A stretch of 64,000 bases of DNA, from contig NZ_KB891891.1 in NCBI RefSeq assembly GCF_000373585.1, positions 1 to 64,000 on the forward strand, given 5' to 3'. A program made the translations under genes and the position numbers. Position 1 is the first letter of the stretch, and each line of letters begins with the position of its first letter. Positions 44,586 to 54,953 of the stretch are shown piece by piece. The notes beneath the pieces are model-generated. The model had not been told where the DNA came from. It was given only the letters and a program-made list of their open reading frames with translations, and did not search any database. Source of the stretch: Streptomyces sp. MspMP-M5 (lineage in GTDB: Bacteria; Actinomycetota; Actinomycetes; Streptomycetales; Streptomycetaceae).

Positions 44586-46067
44586 GTGGCGACGGAACAG
44601 ATCAGGCGCTGGGAATCGGGCGCCCTCGCCCACGCGGTCACGGATCCGTTCGGGCAGGGCCCGCTGCCCTGGCTGCGCGGCAGCGAGACCTACTTCGACT
44701 CCGGCCGGATCATCCCCTGGTACGTCGACCCCGCCGTCGCCCACGGCGACCTGCGGCTGCCCGCACCCCGAAAACACAACGGCCCCCGCACCGCCGACGA
44801 CGTCCACCGCCAGATCAAGGGCTTCACCGTCCCCGGCGCGGTGGCCCCCGGCGAGGCCATCGACTTCCGGATCTCGGTCGACCCGCCGCAGCCCTTCAGC
44901 ATCGACGTCTACCGCATCGGCCACTACGCCGGCGCCGGCGCCGCCAAGATCACCACCAGCCCCCGCCTCGCCGGCATCGTCCAGCCCACCCCGCTGCTCG
45001 TCGACCGCACCGTCTCCTGCCACCACTGGTGGCTGTCCTGGCGCCTCCAGGTCCCCGCGTACTGGCAGCTCGGCGCCTACGTGGCCGTCCTGACCACCGC
45101 CGACGGCCGCTACCGCTCCCACATCCCCTTCACGGTCCGCAACGACCAGCCCGCCGACCTCCTCCTGCTGCTCCCCGACATCACCTGGCAGGCGTACAAC
45201 CTCTACCCCGAGGACGGCCGCACCGGCGCCAGCCTCTACCACGCCTGGGACGAGAAGGGCGCCCTTCTGGGCGAGGGGGACGCCGCCACCACCGTCTCCT
45301 TCGACCGCCCCTACGCCGGCGCCGGCCTCCCCCTCCACGTCGGCCACGCCTACGACTTCATCCGCTGGGCCGAGCGCTACGGCTACGACCTCGCCTACGC
45401 CGACGCCCGCGACCTGCACGCCGGCCGGGTCGACGCCACCCGCTACCGCGGCGTGGTCTTCCCCGGCCACGACGAGTACTGGACGGTGCCCATGCGCCGC
45501 ACGGTCGAGGCCGCCCGGGACGCCGGCACCTCCCTGGTCTTCCTCTCCGCCAACACCATGTACTGGCAGGTGGAGCTCTCCCCCTCGCCGGCCGGCCCCG
45601 ACTCCCTGCTCACCTGCCGCAAACGCCAGGGCCCCGGCCGCCCCGCCCTCTGGCGCGAACTGGGCAATCCCGAGCAGCGGTTGATGGGCATCCAGTACGC
45701 CGGCCGGGTCCCCGAGCCGGCCCCCCTGGTCGTGCGCAACGCCGACCACTGGCTGTGGGAGGCCACCGGCGCCCACGAGGGCGACGAACTCCCCGGCCTG
45801 GTCGCCGGCGAGGCCGACCGCTACTTCCCGCGCACCAGCCTCCCCGCCCACACCCGCCGCATCCTGCTCTCGCACTCCCCGTACCGCGACGGCGAGGGCG
45901 TCCGCCGCCATCAGGAGACCTCGCTGTACCGCGCGCCCAGCGGCGCCCTGGTCTTCTCGTCCGGCACCTTCGCCTGGTCCCCGGCCCTGGACCGCCCCGG
46001 CCACATCGACCAGCGCGTCCAGCGCGCCACGGCCAACCTCCTCGACCGCATCTGCAAGCGCGACTGA
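44586..46067 (+). CDS. DUF6605 / N,N-dimethylformamidase-beta-like protein
   Basis: The 493-residue protein has the domain found in the large subunit of N,N-dimethylformamidase: IKGFTVPGAVAPGEAIDFRI, the beta segment FSIDVYRIGHYAGAGA, LLLLLPDITWQAYNLYPEDG, VVFPGHDEYWTVPMRRTVEA, LVFLSANTMYWQV and VFSSGTFAWSPALD. No small subunit is nearby, so DMF hydrolysis is not implied. GTG 44586 is chosen for the GGAGGGG box 9-10 nt upstream, over ATGs at 44532 and 44559. The protein has no signal peptide. Confidence 0.8.
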   Translation: MATEQIRRWESGALAHAVTDPFGQGPLPWLRGSETYFDSGRIIPWYVDPAVAHGDLRLPAPRKHNGPRTADDVHRQIKGFTVPGAVAPGEAIDFRISVDPPQPFSIDVYRIGHYAGAGAAKITTSPRLAGIVQPTPLLVDRTVSCHHWWLSWRLQVPAYWQLGAYVAVLTTADGRYRSHIPFTVRNDQPADLLLLLPDITWQAYNLYPEDGRTGASLYHAWDEKGALLGEGDAATTVSFDRPYAGAGLPLHVGHAYDFIRWAERYGYDLAYADARDLHAGRVDATRYRGVVFPGHDEYWTVPMRRTVEAARDAGTSLVFLSANTMYWQVELSPSPAGPDSLLTCRKRQGPGRPALWRELGNPEQRLMGIQYAGRVPEPAPLVVRNADHWLWEATGAHEGDELPGLVAGEADRYFPRTSLPAHTRRILLSHSPYRDGEGVRRHQETSLYRAPSGALVFSSGTFAWSPALDRPGHIDQRVQRATANLLDRICKRD

Positions 46068-46084
46068 GCCCCGCCGCGCCCCGG

Positions 46085-46993
46085 CTAGCGCGCCGCGAAC
46101 TCCCCCAGCTCCCGCGCCAGCGCCACCGTCAGCGCCCGGAAGATCCGCACCTCCGGATTCGGGTCGCCGGACCGCGTCACCAGCACGCTCTGCGCGCTCG
46201 GCGCGTCCAGCACCGGCACGAACACCGTCCCCGGCCAGGGGTAGTAGCGGGCGAAGGACTTCAGCCCGGACCCCGCGCCGCGCCCCGCCGCCACGCTCGT
46301 CAGCACGTCGTGCGGGTTCAGCGCGCAGTCCGGCGCCCGCCGCTCGCCGTCCTGGAAGTAGAGGTAGTCGACGAACGGCCGCGGGGTGCGCGCCGGCAGC
46401 CGCAGGAACGGCAGATCGATGACGTCCGCGATCCGCACGCCCTCCCGGGCCGCGTCCGCCAGCGGCGAGCGCGCGGAGACCGCCACGATCCGCTGCTCGG
46501 TCGTCAGGACGTCCACCTCGATGCCCTCGGCCCGCACCAGCGGCCGGACGAACGCCACGTCCACCCGGTCCTCGCGCAGCGCGCTGCAGTGCTCCGTGAA
46601 ATTCAGCTGCACCAGCGTCACCGGCACGTCCGGCCGGGCCCGGCGGAAGGCGTTCACCGCGGCCGGGGTCACCTCCGCCGACCCGTGGCTCATCACCCCG
46701 ACGCGCAGCCCGCGCCCCGGTGCCGGCCGGCCCTGGGCGGCCTCGGCCACGTCCTCCACCGCGGCGTTCGCGGCCGCCAGCAGCGTCCGGGCGTGCGACA
46801 CCAGCCGCCGCCCGGCGACCGTCGGCACCACCGGGCCCCGCCCGCGGTCCAGCAGCCGCGTCCCGAACTCCCGCTCCAACTGCTGCACATGCTGGGTGAC
46901 CGCGGCCGGCGACAGGAACAGCCGGGTCGCGGCCCGCCCGAAGTGCTGCTCCTCGACCACCGCCAGGAACGAAGAGAGCCGGCGCAGATCCAT
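46085..46993 (-). CDS. LysR-family transcriptional regulator
   Basis: The 302-residue regulator has an N-terminal HTH (MDLRRLSSFLAVVEEQHFGR, then FLSPAAVTQHVQQLEREFGT) and a periplasmic-binding-like effector domain (LRVGVMSHGSAEVTPAAVNA, LREDRVDVAFVRP). Met 46993 is the family-typical start; the longer frame to 47086 overlaps the operator. It is divergent from the MFS gene at 47095 and the 7-7-7 palindrome at 47034-47054 lies between them, so it probably controls that transporter. Confidence 0.92.
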   Translation of the reverse strand: MDLRRLSSFLAVVEEQHFGRAATRLFLSPAAVTQHVQQLEREFGTRLLDRGRGPVVPTVAGRRLVSHARTLLAAANAAVEDVAEAAQGRPAPGRGLRVGVMSHGSAEVTPAAVNAFRRARPDVPVTLVQLNFTEHCSALREDRVDVAFVRPLVRAEGIEVDVLTTEQRIVAVSARSPLADAAREGVRIADVIDLPFLRLPARTPRPFVDYLYFQDGERRAPDCALNPHDVLTSVAAGRGAGSGLKSFARYYPWPGTVFVPVLDAPSAQSVLVTRSGDPNPEVRIFRALTVALARELGEFAAR

Positions 46994-47033
46994 ACGCGCC
47001 ACGATAAGCCGGGACCGCGGCCCCGTCCGCGGG

Positions 47034-47054
47034 CCGTTCACGATTCCTGAACGG
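47034..47054. promoter_or_regulatory. Divergent operator between LysR and MFS genes
   Basis: CCGTTCA-N7-TGAACGG, a perfect 7-bp inverted repeat with the T-N-A edges expected of a LysR box, midway between the two divergent starts. Confidence 0.75.
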
Positions 47055-47094
47055 AGGCGGCGCGCCCGCCCGCCCGCGCCGTACAACCTCCCTC

Positions 47095-48348
47095 ATGCCC
47101 CTGTCACACACCCCGACGGTCCAGGCCGGCACCCCGGCCGCCACCGCGGCCCCGGCCCCGGCCAGCCGCCACTGGCTCCGCGCCGGCTGGCTGATGACCG
47201 CCTCCGGGTGGAGCGCCAACCAGTACTCCTCCCTCCTCGGCGCCTACCGCGCCCACCTCGGTCTGACCGCCGCCACCACCACCGCCCTCTTCGCCGTCTA
47301 CGTCCTCGGCCTGATCCCGGCCCTCCTCCTGGGCGGCCCGCTCGCCGACCGCCTCGGCCGCCGCCGGGTCGCCCTGGCCGGCCTGGGCGTCTCGGCCCTG
47401 GCCACCTGCCTGCTGATGACCGGCCCGGCCGCCCCCGCGCTGCTGTGGCCCGGCCGCTTCCTCACCGGCATCGGCGCGGGCACCCTGCTCACCGCCGGCA
47501 GCGTCTGGATCAAGGAGCTCTCCACCCCGCCGTACGGCACCGCCCCCACCCCCGGCGCCGCCGCCCGCCGCTCCGGCCTCTTCCTCTCCGCGGGCTTCGC
47601 CACCGGCGGCCTGGCCGCCTCCCTCATAGCCCAGTGGGCCCCGCACCCGATGGTGCTGGCCTACGTCCCGCACCTCGCCCTGTCCGCGGTCGCCGCACTG
47701 AGCGCCGCCCGGGCCCCCGAGACCACCCCGGCCCGGACCCCGCACCCGGCGGCCCCCGAGCCCGCCGTCCCCGCCCACCGCATCCCCTTCCGCCGCCTCG
47801 TCGTCCCGGTGGCCCCCTGGGTCTTCGCCGGCCCCGCCCTCGCCTTCGCGGTCCTCCCCGGCCTCGTCGACGCCCGCCTGCACGGCTGGCAGACCGTCTA
47901 CGCGGGGATCGTCACCGCCGTCACGCCCGGCGCCGGCCTCCTGGTCGCCCCGCTCGCCCGCCGGCTGACCGCCCGGCACCGCCTCGCCACCGCCGTGGCC
48001 GGCCTGCTCGTCACCGCCGCCGGGCTGCTCCTCGGTGCGCTCGCCGCGGCCCACGCCCAGCCGGTGACCGCCCTGCTCGCCGCCGCCCTGCTCGGCGCCG
48101 GCTACGGCCTCTGCGTCGCCTACGGCCTCACCGAGGTCGCCGCGCTGGCGCCGCCGCACCACCTCGCCCGCCTCACCGCGCGGTTCTGGGCCGTCTGCTA
48201 CCTGGGCTTCCTCACGCCCTACGGGGCCACCGTGCTCAGCGGCGCGTTCGCCCCGCCGGCGATCCTCACCGGCGTCGCCGTCCTGGCCCTGCTCACCCTC
48301 GCCGCGCTGCTCCGCCCCGGAGCCCGGCACTCCGCTTCGCTCTCCTGA
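47095..48348 (+). CDS. MFS transporter (12 helices)
   Basis: The 417-residue protein has about 12 membrane helices. It contains GWLMTASGWSANQYSSLLGA, the motif A loop LGGPLADRLGRRRVALAGLG and TPLLLGRFLTGIGAG-type helix 4 (here LLWPGRFLTGIGAGTLLTAG). A basic insert (APEPAVPAHRIPFRR) separates the halves. The substrate is unknown. It is probably regulated by the divergent LysR protein. No ribosome binding site is obvious, so the start (ATG 47095) is provisional. Confidence 0.88.
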   Translation: MPLSHTPTVQAGTPAATAAPAPASRHWLRAGWLMTASGWSANQYSSLLGAYRAHLGLTAATTTALFAVYVLGLIPALLLGGPLADRLGRRRVALAGLGVSALATCLLMTGPAAPALLWPGRFLTGIGAGTLLTAGSVWIKELSTPPYGTAPTPGAAARRSGLFLSAGFATGGLAASLIAQWAPHPMVLAYVPHLALSAVAALSAARAPETTPARTPHPAAPEPAVPAHRIPFRRLVVPVAPWVFAGPALAFAVLPGLVDARLHGWQTVYAGIVTAVTPGAGLLVAPLARRLTARHRLATAVAGLLVTAAGLLLGALAAAHAQPVTALLAAALLGAGYGLCVAYGLTEVAALAPPHHLARLTARFWAVCYLGFLTPYGATVLSGAFAPPAILTGVAVLALLTLAALLRPGARHSASLS

Positions 48349-48449
48349 GAAAGGGCCGCCCTCCCGCCGACCCCGACCCTGCGGCGCAGCCGCCGCCCCG
48401 CATACGGGAGAATCACCCTGACTCCTGGATCAACCTACGCGGAGGCAGC

Positions 48450-49349
48450 GTGTCCGGATTTGTAGAAAAGCCCGAGCCCGTGCAGGTCCCGGGACTCACC
48501 CACCTGCACACCGGCAAGGTGCGCGACCTCTACCAGAACGCCGACGGCGACCTCGTCATGGTCGCCAGCGACCGCATCTCCGCCTACGACTGGGTGCTCC
48601 CCACCGAGATCCCGGACAAGGGCCGGGTGCTGACCCGGCTCTCCCTGTGGTGGTTCGACCAGCTCGCGGACCTGGTCCCGCACCACGTCCTGTCCACCGA
48701 GGTCCCCGAGGGCGCCCCCGCCGACTGGGCCGGCCGCACCCTGGTGTGCCACTCGCTCTCGATGGTCCCGGTCGAGTGCGTCGCCCGCGGCTACCTCACC
48801 GGCTCCGGCCTCGCCGAGTACCGCCGGTCCCGTACGGTCTGCGGGCTGGCGCTCCCCGAGGGCCTGACCGACGGCTCCGAGCTCCCCGCGCCGATCTTCA
48901 CCCCGGCCACCAAGGCCGCCGTCGGCGACCACGACGAGAACGTCTCCTACGAGGAGGTCGCCCACCAGGTCGGCGCCGAGACCGCCGCCGAGCTCCGCCG
49001 GCTGACCCTCGCGGTCTACGGCCGGGCCCGCGACATCGCCCGCGAGCGCGGCCTGATCCTCGCCGACACCAAGTTCGAGTTCGGCTTCCGCGCGCAGCGG
49101 CTCACCCTGGCCGACGAGGTCCTCACCCCCGACTCCTCGCGCTTCTGGCCCGCCGACCAGTGGCAGCCGGGCCGCCCCCAGCCGTCCTTCGACAAGCAGT
49201 TCGTCCGCGACTGGCTGGCCTCGCCCGCCGCGGACTGGGACCGCACCGGCGAGCAGCCCCCGCCGCCGCTCCCGCAGGAGATCGTCGACCGCACCCGCGC
49301 CAAGTACCTGGAGGCGTACGAGCGCCTCACCGGCCACCCCTGGGCCTGA
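48450..49349 (+). CDS. purC: Phosphoribosylaminoimidazole-succinocarboxamide synthase (SAICAR synthetase)
   Basis: The 299-residue enzyme contains VPGLTHLHTGKVRDLYQNAD, MVASDRISAYDWVLPTEIPD, GRTLVCHSLSMVPVECVARG, YLTGSGLAEYRR and ILADTKFEFGFRAQRLTLAD. It joins CAIR and aspartate using ATP. GTG 48450 follows GGAGG (48441-48445). The MFS gene lies upstream on the same strand, 100 bp away. A bidirectional terminator follows, shared with tRNA-Gly. Confidence 0.96.
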   Translation: MSGFVEKPEPVQVPGLTHLHTGKVRDLYQNADGDLVMVASDRISAYDWVLPTEIPDKGRVLTRLSLWWFDQLADLVPHHVLSTEVPEGAPADWAGRTLVCHSLSMVPVECVARGYLTGSGLAEYRRSRTVCGLALPEGLTDGSELPAPIFTPATKAAVGDHDENVSYEEVAHQVGAETAAELRRLTLAVYGRARDIARERGLILADTKFEFGFRAQRLTLADEVLTPDSSRFWPADQWQPGRPQPSFDKQFVRDWLASPAADWDRTGEQPPPPLPQEIVDRTRAKYLEAYERLTGHPWA

Positions 49350-49368
49350 TTCCCACCCCGGCCCACAC

Positions 49369-49401
49369 AAAAGGCCCCGATCGCATCGACCGGGGCCTTT
49401 T
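49369..49401. terminator. Bidirectional terminator of purC and tRNA-Gly
   Basis: AAAAGGCCCCG...CGGGGCCTTTT: a GC stem with A-run before and T-run after, the most canonical intrinsic terminator in the window. On the minus strand it ends the tRNA-Gly transcript. Confidence 0.92.
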
Positions 49402-49406
49402 CTCTG

Positions 49407-49479
49407 AGCGGACGACGAGGCTCGAACTCGCGACCTCAACCTTGGCAAGGTTGCGCTCTACCAACTGAGCTACGTCCGC
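49407..49479 (-). tRNA. tRNA-Gly(GCC), copy 1
   Basis: A 73-nt cloverleaf on the minus strand. The acceptor pairs GCGGACG/CGTCCGC, the D-loop stem is GCTC...GAGC, the anticodon arm CAACCTTGCCAAGGTTG gives anticodon GCC, and the T-arm is GCGAGTTCGAGCCTCGT. Discriminator T, no encoded CCA. A -10-like TATAGT is visible on the minus strand at 49532-49537. Confidence 0.96.
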
Positions 49480-50021
49480 ATGCTCCGTGCCGGGCGTCCG
49501 TTTCCAGTCGCCACCGCGCGGTGCGAGCCCCACTATAGCCAACTTCCCGCCCGTCGTTGCACGCCTTCGCACACCGGTCCCCGCCGCCGCACCTCGCCAC
49601 TGCCCCCGCCCGGAGCTCCGGCCTGCCCCGTCCGCCGCCCCGCCCCCGGCGCAACTCGCCTCCGGAGCAGTGGCGTTCGCCGCCACCTCGCACCCCCGCC
49701 CCGCCGACGGCACCACCCGCCCGCGGCCCGGCCTTCACCCGCCGCCCGCCCCGGCCCATGTGGCCATCGCCACACGCCGGCAGACCCCGCCACCGCCGGC
49801 CCGTCCGCGCGCCCGCCCCACCCCGGACTCAGCCGTCCGCCAGGGTCGCTATTTCCCGTGGAAAGCCGCCCCGCACCACCGCGGTACCCCACCACGCAAC
49901 CACCCAAGATCCCCGAACGCAGCGGACCGAACCGCCCGCAAGATCCCGGACCGAACGGCCCGCCATTTCGGCCGGGAAAACGACAAAGGCCCCGATCACG
50001 AAGACCGGGGCCTTTTCTCTG
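49480..50021. other. Region between the two identical tRNA-Gly genes
   Basis: It contains the tRNA promoter (TATAGT on the minus strand, 49532-49537), a C/A-rich stretch without codon bias, and the terminator of the second tRNA at 49985-50016. The many frames translate to Pro/Arg-rich low complexity and are not supported as genes. Confidence 0.6.
49985..50016 (-). terminator. Terminator of tRNA-Gly copy 2
   Basis: AAAGGCCCCG...CGGGGCCTTTT, almost the same hairpin as at 49369-49401. Confidence 0.9.
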
Positions 50022-50094
50022 AGCGGACGACGAGGCTCGAACTCGCGACCTCAACCTTGGCAAGGTTGCGCTCTACCAACTGAGCTACGTCCGC
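50022..50094 (-). tRNA. tRNA-Gly(GCC), copy 2
   Basis: Identical over the whole 73 nt to copy 1 (49407-49479), including part of the 3' flank. Anticodon GCC. TAGAGT on the minus strand at 50133-50138 is the likely -10 box. Confidence 0.96.
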
Positions 50095-50168
50095 AGGCAT
50101 CCACTCGGCTTTCACCCAGTGGCGCGACAGCTACTCTACCTGATCCTTTGGACCGGCTGAACTGTCAG

Positions 50169-50240
50169 AGCGGGTGACAGGGATTGCACACTGCGCCTCC
50201 CCCTTGGAAAGGGGGCGCTCTACTACTGAGCTACACCCGC
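50169..50240 (-). tRNA. tRNA-Gly(TCC)
   Basis: A 72-nt cloverleaf on the minus strand: acceptor GCGGGTG/CACCCGC, anticodon arm CCCCCTTTCCAAGGGGG giving anticodon TCC, T-arm CAGTGTGCAATCCCTGT-type. The promoter is TTGCAC-N19-TAGAGT on the minus strand (50316-50321 and 50291-50296). It reads towards the two GCC copies. Confidence 0.93.
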
Positions 50241-50359
50241 GTGACTCCTCGGGGTTCGGCCTTTCGGCCTCGCCCCTCGGCGTGCTCCAGACTCTAGCTG
50301 ATCAGTGGGGGTGCTGTGCAACTCGGCGGTGTGCGGGCCCGGGGATGCCGGCAAGTCGG

Positions 50360-50680
50360 TTAGTGGTTGGCCGCGTTGAAGGCTTCGTAGACCTTCTTGG
50401 GGATCCGGCCGCGCGGCGGGACGTCCATCTGGTGCGAGCGGGCCCAGGCGCGCACCGCCGCCGGGTCGGGGGTCACCGCGGTCCGGTGGAAGGTCTTGCC
50501 GGACTTCGCCCGCTTGCGGCCGGCCTCCACGAACGGAGCGAGGGCGCCGCGCAGTTTCTTCGCATTGGCGGGATTGAGGTCGATCTCGTACGACTTCCCG
50601 TCCAAACCGAAGATGACCGTCTCTGCGGCTTCTCCTCCGTCGATGTCATCGGAGAGCGTCACTACTACGCGCTGCGCCAC
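50360..50680 (-). CDS. lsrL: Lsr2-family nucleoid protein (LsrL type)
   Basis: The 106-residue H-NS-like xenogeneic silencer has an N-terminal dimerisation part (VAQRVVVTLSDDIDGGEAAE, then VIFGLDGKSYEIDLNPANAK) and a C-terminal AT-hook-type domain ending RSHQMDVPPRGRIPKKVYEA, with the RGR minor-groove motif. It binds AT-rich DNA and silences horizontally acquired genes. GTG 50680 follows AAAGGA 9-10 nt upstream. Its position beside purS matches the S. coelicolor Lsr2 paralogue LsrL (SCO4076 by recall), not the primary lsr2. Confidence 0.9.
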   Translation of the reverse strand: MAQRVVVTLSDDIDGGEAAETVIFGLDGKSYEIDLNPANAKKLRGALAPFVEAGRKRAKSGKTFHRTAVTPDPAAVRAWARSHQMDVPPRGRIPKKVYEAFNAANH

Positions 50681-50980
50681 GGATATCGGTCCTTTCATGG
50701 AGCTACCCCTTGTTGACATGGGGTGATGCTCCGGATCCGGCTGATTGGGATCAATGCTTTTTCATTTGTACAGCGATGGGCATTGCATTGTGAAGCCCAT
50801 TTAATTTCGTCAGCGTGTCCTGCCGCAATCTGGCCCCCCGTTCTTTTCGGAGATTTTTCCTGGCGGGCACTCCCGCCGATACCGGCCCGTGATCGGGGCC
50901 GTCGCATATCTATGCGCGTAGATTTTCGAACACGGTACTGTGAGGTCACCGCCTTACGCACCACACCACCGGGAGTGCCA
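50681..50980. promoter_or_regulatory. AT-rich divergent control region of lsrL and purS
   Basis: This is the most AT-rich intergenic stretch in the window (for example 50750-50870, with CTTTTTCATTTGTACAG and GAAGCCCATTTAATTTCG). It carries a perfect palindrome CGCATA-TC-TATGCG at 50903-50916, 65 bp before purS. Low GC next to an Lsr2-type gene suggests autoregulation. The palindrome is a candidate operator for the pur genes. Confidence 0.6.
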
Positions 50981-51244
50981 GTGGCACGCGTCGTAGTCGA
51001 CGTCATGCTCAAGCCGGAGATCCTCGACCCGCAGGGGCAGGCGGTGCAGCGCGCACTGCCACGCCTGGGATTCGAGGGGATCGCCGACGTCCGTCAGGGC
51101 AAGCGTTTCGAACTTGAGGTGGAGGGCCCGGTCGACGAGGCCGCCCTCGCCCGTATCCACGAGATGGCCGAGACCTTCCTGGCCAACACCGTCATCGAGG
51201 ACTTCACCGTCCGGGTCGACGAAGCCGTGCGGGCCGAGTCATGA
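50981..51244 (+). CDS. purS: PurS subunit of FGAM synthase
   Basis: The 87-residue protein has the PurS pattern ARVVVDVMLKPEILDPQGQA, RALPRLGFEGIADVRQGKRF and the C-terminal ETFLANTVIEDFTVRVDEA. It bridges PurQ and PurL so that ammonia can pass. GTG 50981 follows GGGAG. The stop overlaps purQ (ATGA), so the three subunits are translated from one message. Confidence 0.95.
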   Translation: MARVVVDVMLKPEILDPQGQAVQRALPRLGFEGIADVRQGKRFELEVEGPVDEAALARIHEMAETFLANTVIEDFTVRVDEAVRAES

Positions 51245-51995
51245 CGGCCCACCCGTCACCCACCACCACCCGTGACGGAGGCCCTTCGGGCCGCGGCAAC
51301 ATCCGGGTCGGAGTCGTCACCTTTCCCGGCACGCTCGACGACCGCGACACCCAGCGCGCGGTCCGGGCGGCCGGGGCCGAGGCGGTGCCGCTGTGGCACC
51401 GCGACAAGGACCTCCACCAGGTCGACGCCGTGGTCCTGCCCGGCGGCTTCTCGTACGGGGACTACCTGCGGGCCGGGGCGATCTCCCGGTTCTCGCCGGT
51501 GATGGAGACCGTGATCGAACAGGCCCGGGCTGGGATGCCGGTCCTGGGCATCTGCAACGGCTTCCAGGTCCTCACCGAGACCCACCTGCTGCCCGGCGCG
51601 ATGCTGCGCAACAACCACCTGCATTTCATCTGCCGCGACCAGAAGCTGCGGGTGGAGAACGCCGCCACGGCCTGGACCACCGACTACGCGCCGGGCCAGG
51701 AGATCAGCATTCCGCTGAAGAACATCGACGGCCGCTATGTCGCCGACGAACGCACGCTGGACATGCTGGAGGCCGAGGGCCGGGTGGCGTTCCGCTACGT
51801 CACCGACGGCCCGGCCGCCGACGGCTACGGAAACCCCAACGGTTCGCTCCGCGACATCGCCGGCATCACCAATGAGGCGGGCAACGTCGTCGGCCTGATG
51901 CCGCACCCCGAGCACGCCGTCGAGCCGCTGATCGGCACCGGCCGCACCGACGGGCTCGGATTCTTCACCTCGATCCTGAAGAAGCTGGTCAACGC

Positions 51996-51999
<4 letters not shown>
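51241..51999 (+). CDS. purQ: FGAM synthase glutamine amidotransferase subunit PurQ, with N-terminal insertion
   Basis: The 252-residue class I amidotransferase has the nucleophile cysteine in VLGICNGFQVLTE and the His-Glu pair in LMPHPEHAVEP. It supplies ammonia to PurL. The usual streptomycete PurQ begins MTAR-IGVVTFPG. Here 17 or so residues (HPSPTTTRDGGPSGRGN) stand between MTA and the IRVGVVTFPG core, encoded by a palindromic element related to the one in the ABC ATPase gene. The insertion lies before strand 1, where it can be tolerated. Confidence 0.95.
51249..51300 (+). repeat. Palindromic element at the start of purQ
   Basis: CCCACCACCACCCGTGACGG followed by AGGCCCTTCGGGCCGCGGC. Relative to the ABC-gene copy the stem GGCGC-TTC-GCGCC becomes GGCCC-TTC-GGGCC (paired change on both sides), and CCGT/ACGG is kept. 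The element is translated from the opposite strand here. Confidence 0.75.
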
Positions 52000-54245
<2,246 letters not shown>

Positions 54246-54268
54246 CGCGCCCCGTCGACCGACCGTGC

Positions 54269-54306
54269 CGGAACGGCCCGCCAGGAGTACCTGGCGGGCC
54301 GTTCCG
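54269..54306 (+). terminator. Terminator of the purSQL operon
   Basis: Perfect 17-bp stem (CGGAACGGCCCGCCAGG and its complement) with an AGTA loop, 24 bp after the purL stop. Confidence 0.92.
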
Positions 54307-54358
54307 CCGTTTCCGCCACCGCGCGAGCGGCGGGTTCCTCCCTTCTCCTCTTGCTCGT

Positions 54359-54370
54359 AATTACGTAATT
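54359..54370. promoter_or_regulatory. AATTACGTAATT palindrome upstream of ArsR-type gene
   Basis: A 12-bp perfect palindrome continuing into CCGTAATC (three spaced GTAAT copies in the 54356-54379 stretch). It overlaps the promoter: TAATCT at 54374-54379 ends 6 nt before the GTG start, a leaderless arrangement. Likely autoregulatory operator. Confidence 0.65.
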
Positions 54371-54385
54371 CCGTAATCTGCTGTC

Positions 54386-54925
54386 GTGGATCTGGAGCAG
54401 CGGGTGGCCGAGCTGGAGCGTCGCCTGGCTGAGCTGGAGGCGGCTCTCGGGGAGGGCGGCGCCCGGCCCGCCGGGCCGACGCCCGCTCCCTCGCCCGTGC
54501 GGGACCCCGGTGACGCGCTGTGGGCGCTGAACGGGTTGAAGGAGCAGTTCGCCGGCCTGGGTGCGGTCAACGGGGGCGTGATGTTCACCGGCGCTGTACG
54601 GACGCCGGCCGGGCTGCGCTACGAGTGGCAGTACGGCCTGCCCACCGACACCGTCCTGGACGGTGACTGGGCGGCGGCCGCCGAGTCCTTCGCGGCGCTC
54701 GGCCAGCCCGTGCGGCTGCGACTGCTGCGCGAGATCCTCGGCGGTCGCTGCACCGCCGCGGAACTCACCGCGCTCGACGGCATGGGCACGTCCGGCCAGA
54801 TCTACCACCACCTGCGGCAGTTGACCGCCGCCGGCTGGCTGCAGACGGCCGCCCGCGGCCGCTACGAGGTGCCGGTCGAGCGGGTCGTGCCGCTGCTGGT
54901 GATGTTGATTGCCGCCGGACGATGA
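54386..54925 (+). CDS. ArsR-type winged-helix regulator with coiled-coil N-terminus
   Basis: The 179-residue protein has a short coiled coil (MDLEQRVAELERRLAELEAA, residues 1-22), a Pro/Ala linker and a central helical part (LWALNGLKEQFAGLGAVNGG). The winged helix near residues 105-165 carries LGQPVRLRLLREILGGRCTA, GTSGQIYHHLRQLTAAGWL and RGRYEVP. The recognition helix matches ArsR-family proteins. It lacks metal-binding cysteines. A small membrane-protein gene follows 28 nt later, probably in the same transcript. Confidence 0.85.
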   Translation: MDLEQRVAELERRLAELEAALGEGGARPAGPTPAPSPVRDPGDALWALNGLKEQFAGLGAVNGGVMFTGAVRTPAGLRYEWQYGLPTDTVLDGDWAAAAESFAALGQPVRLRLLREILGGRCTAAELTALDGMGTSGQIYHHLRQLTAAGWLQTAARGRYEVPVERVVPLLVMLIAAGR

Positions 54926-54953
54926 CGCCCGGCCGACTCTTGGGGAGGACCAC

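Noticed and set aside
44484..47219. 911-aa minus-strand frame over DUF6605 and LysR
   Set aside because: Antisense shadow. The plus-strand DUF6605 and minus-strand LysR frames both have family patterns.
49533..50177. Pro/Arg-rich frames between the tRNA-Gly genes
   Set aside because: They run through the tRNA sequences themselves and have no ribosome binding sites.
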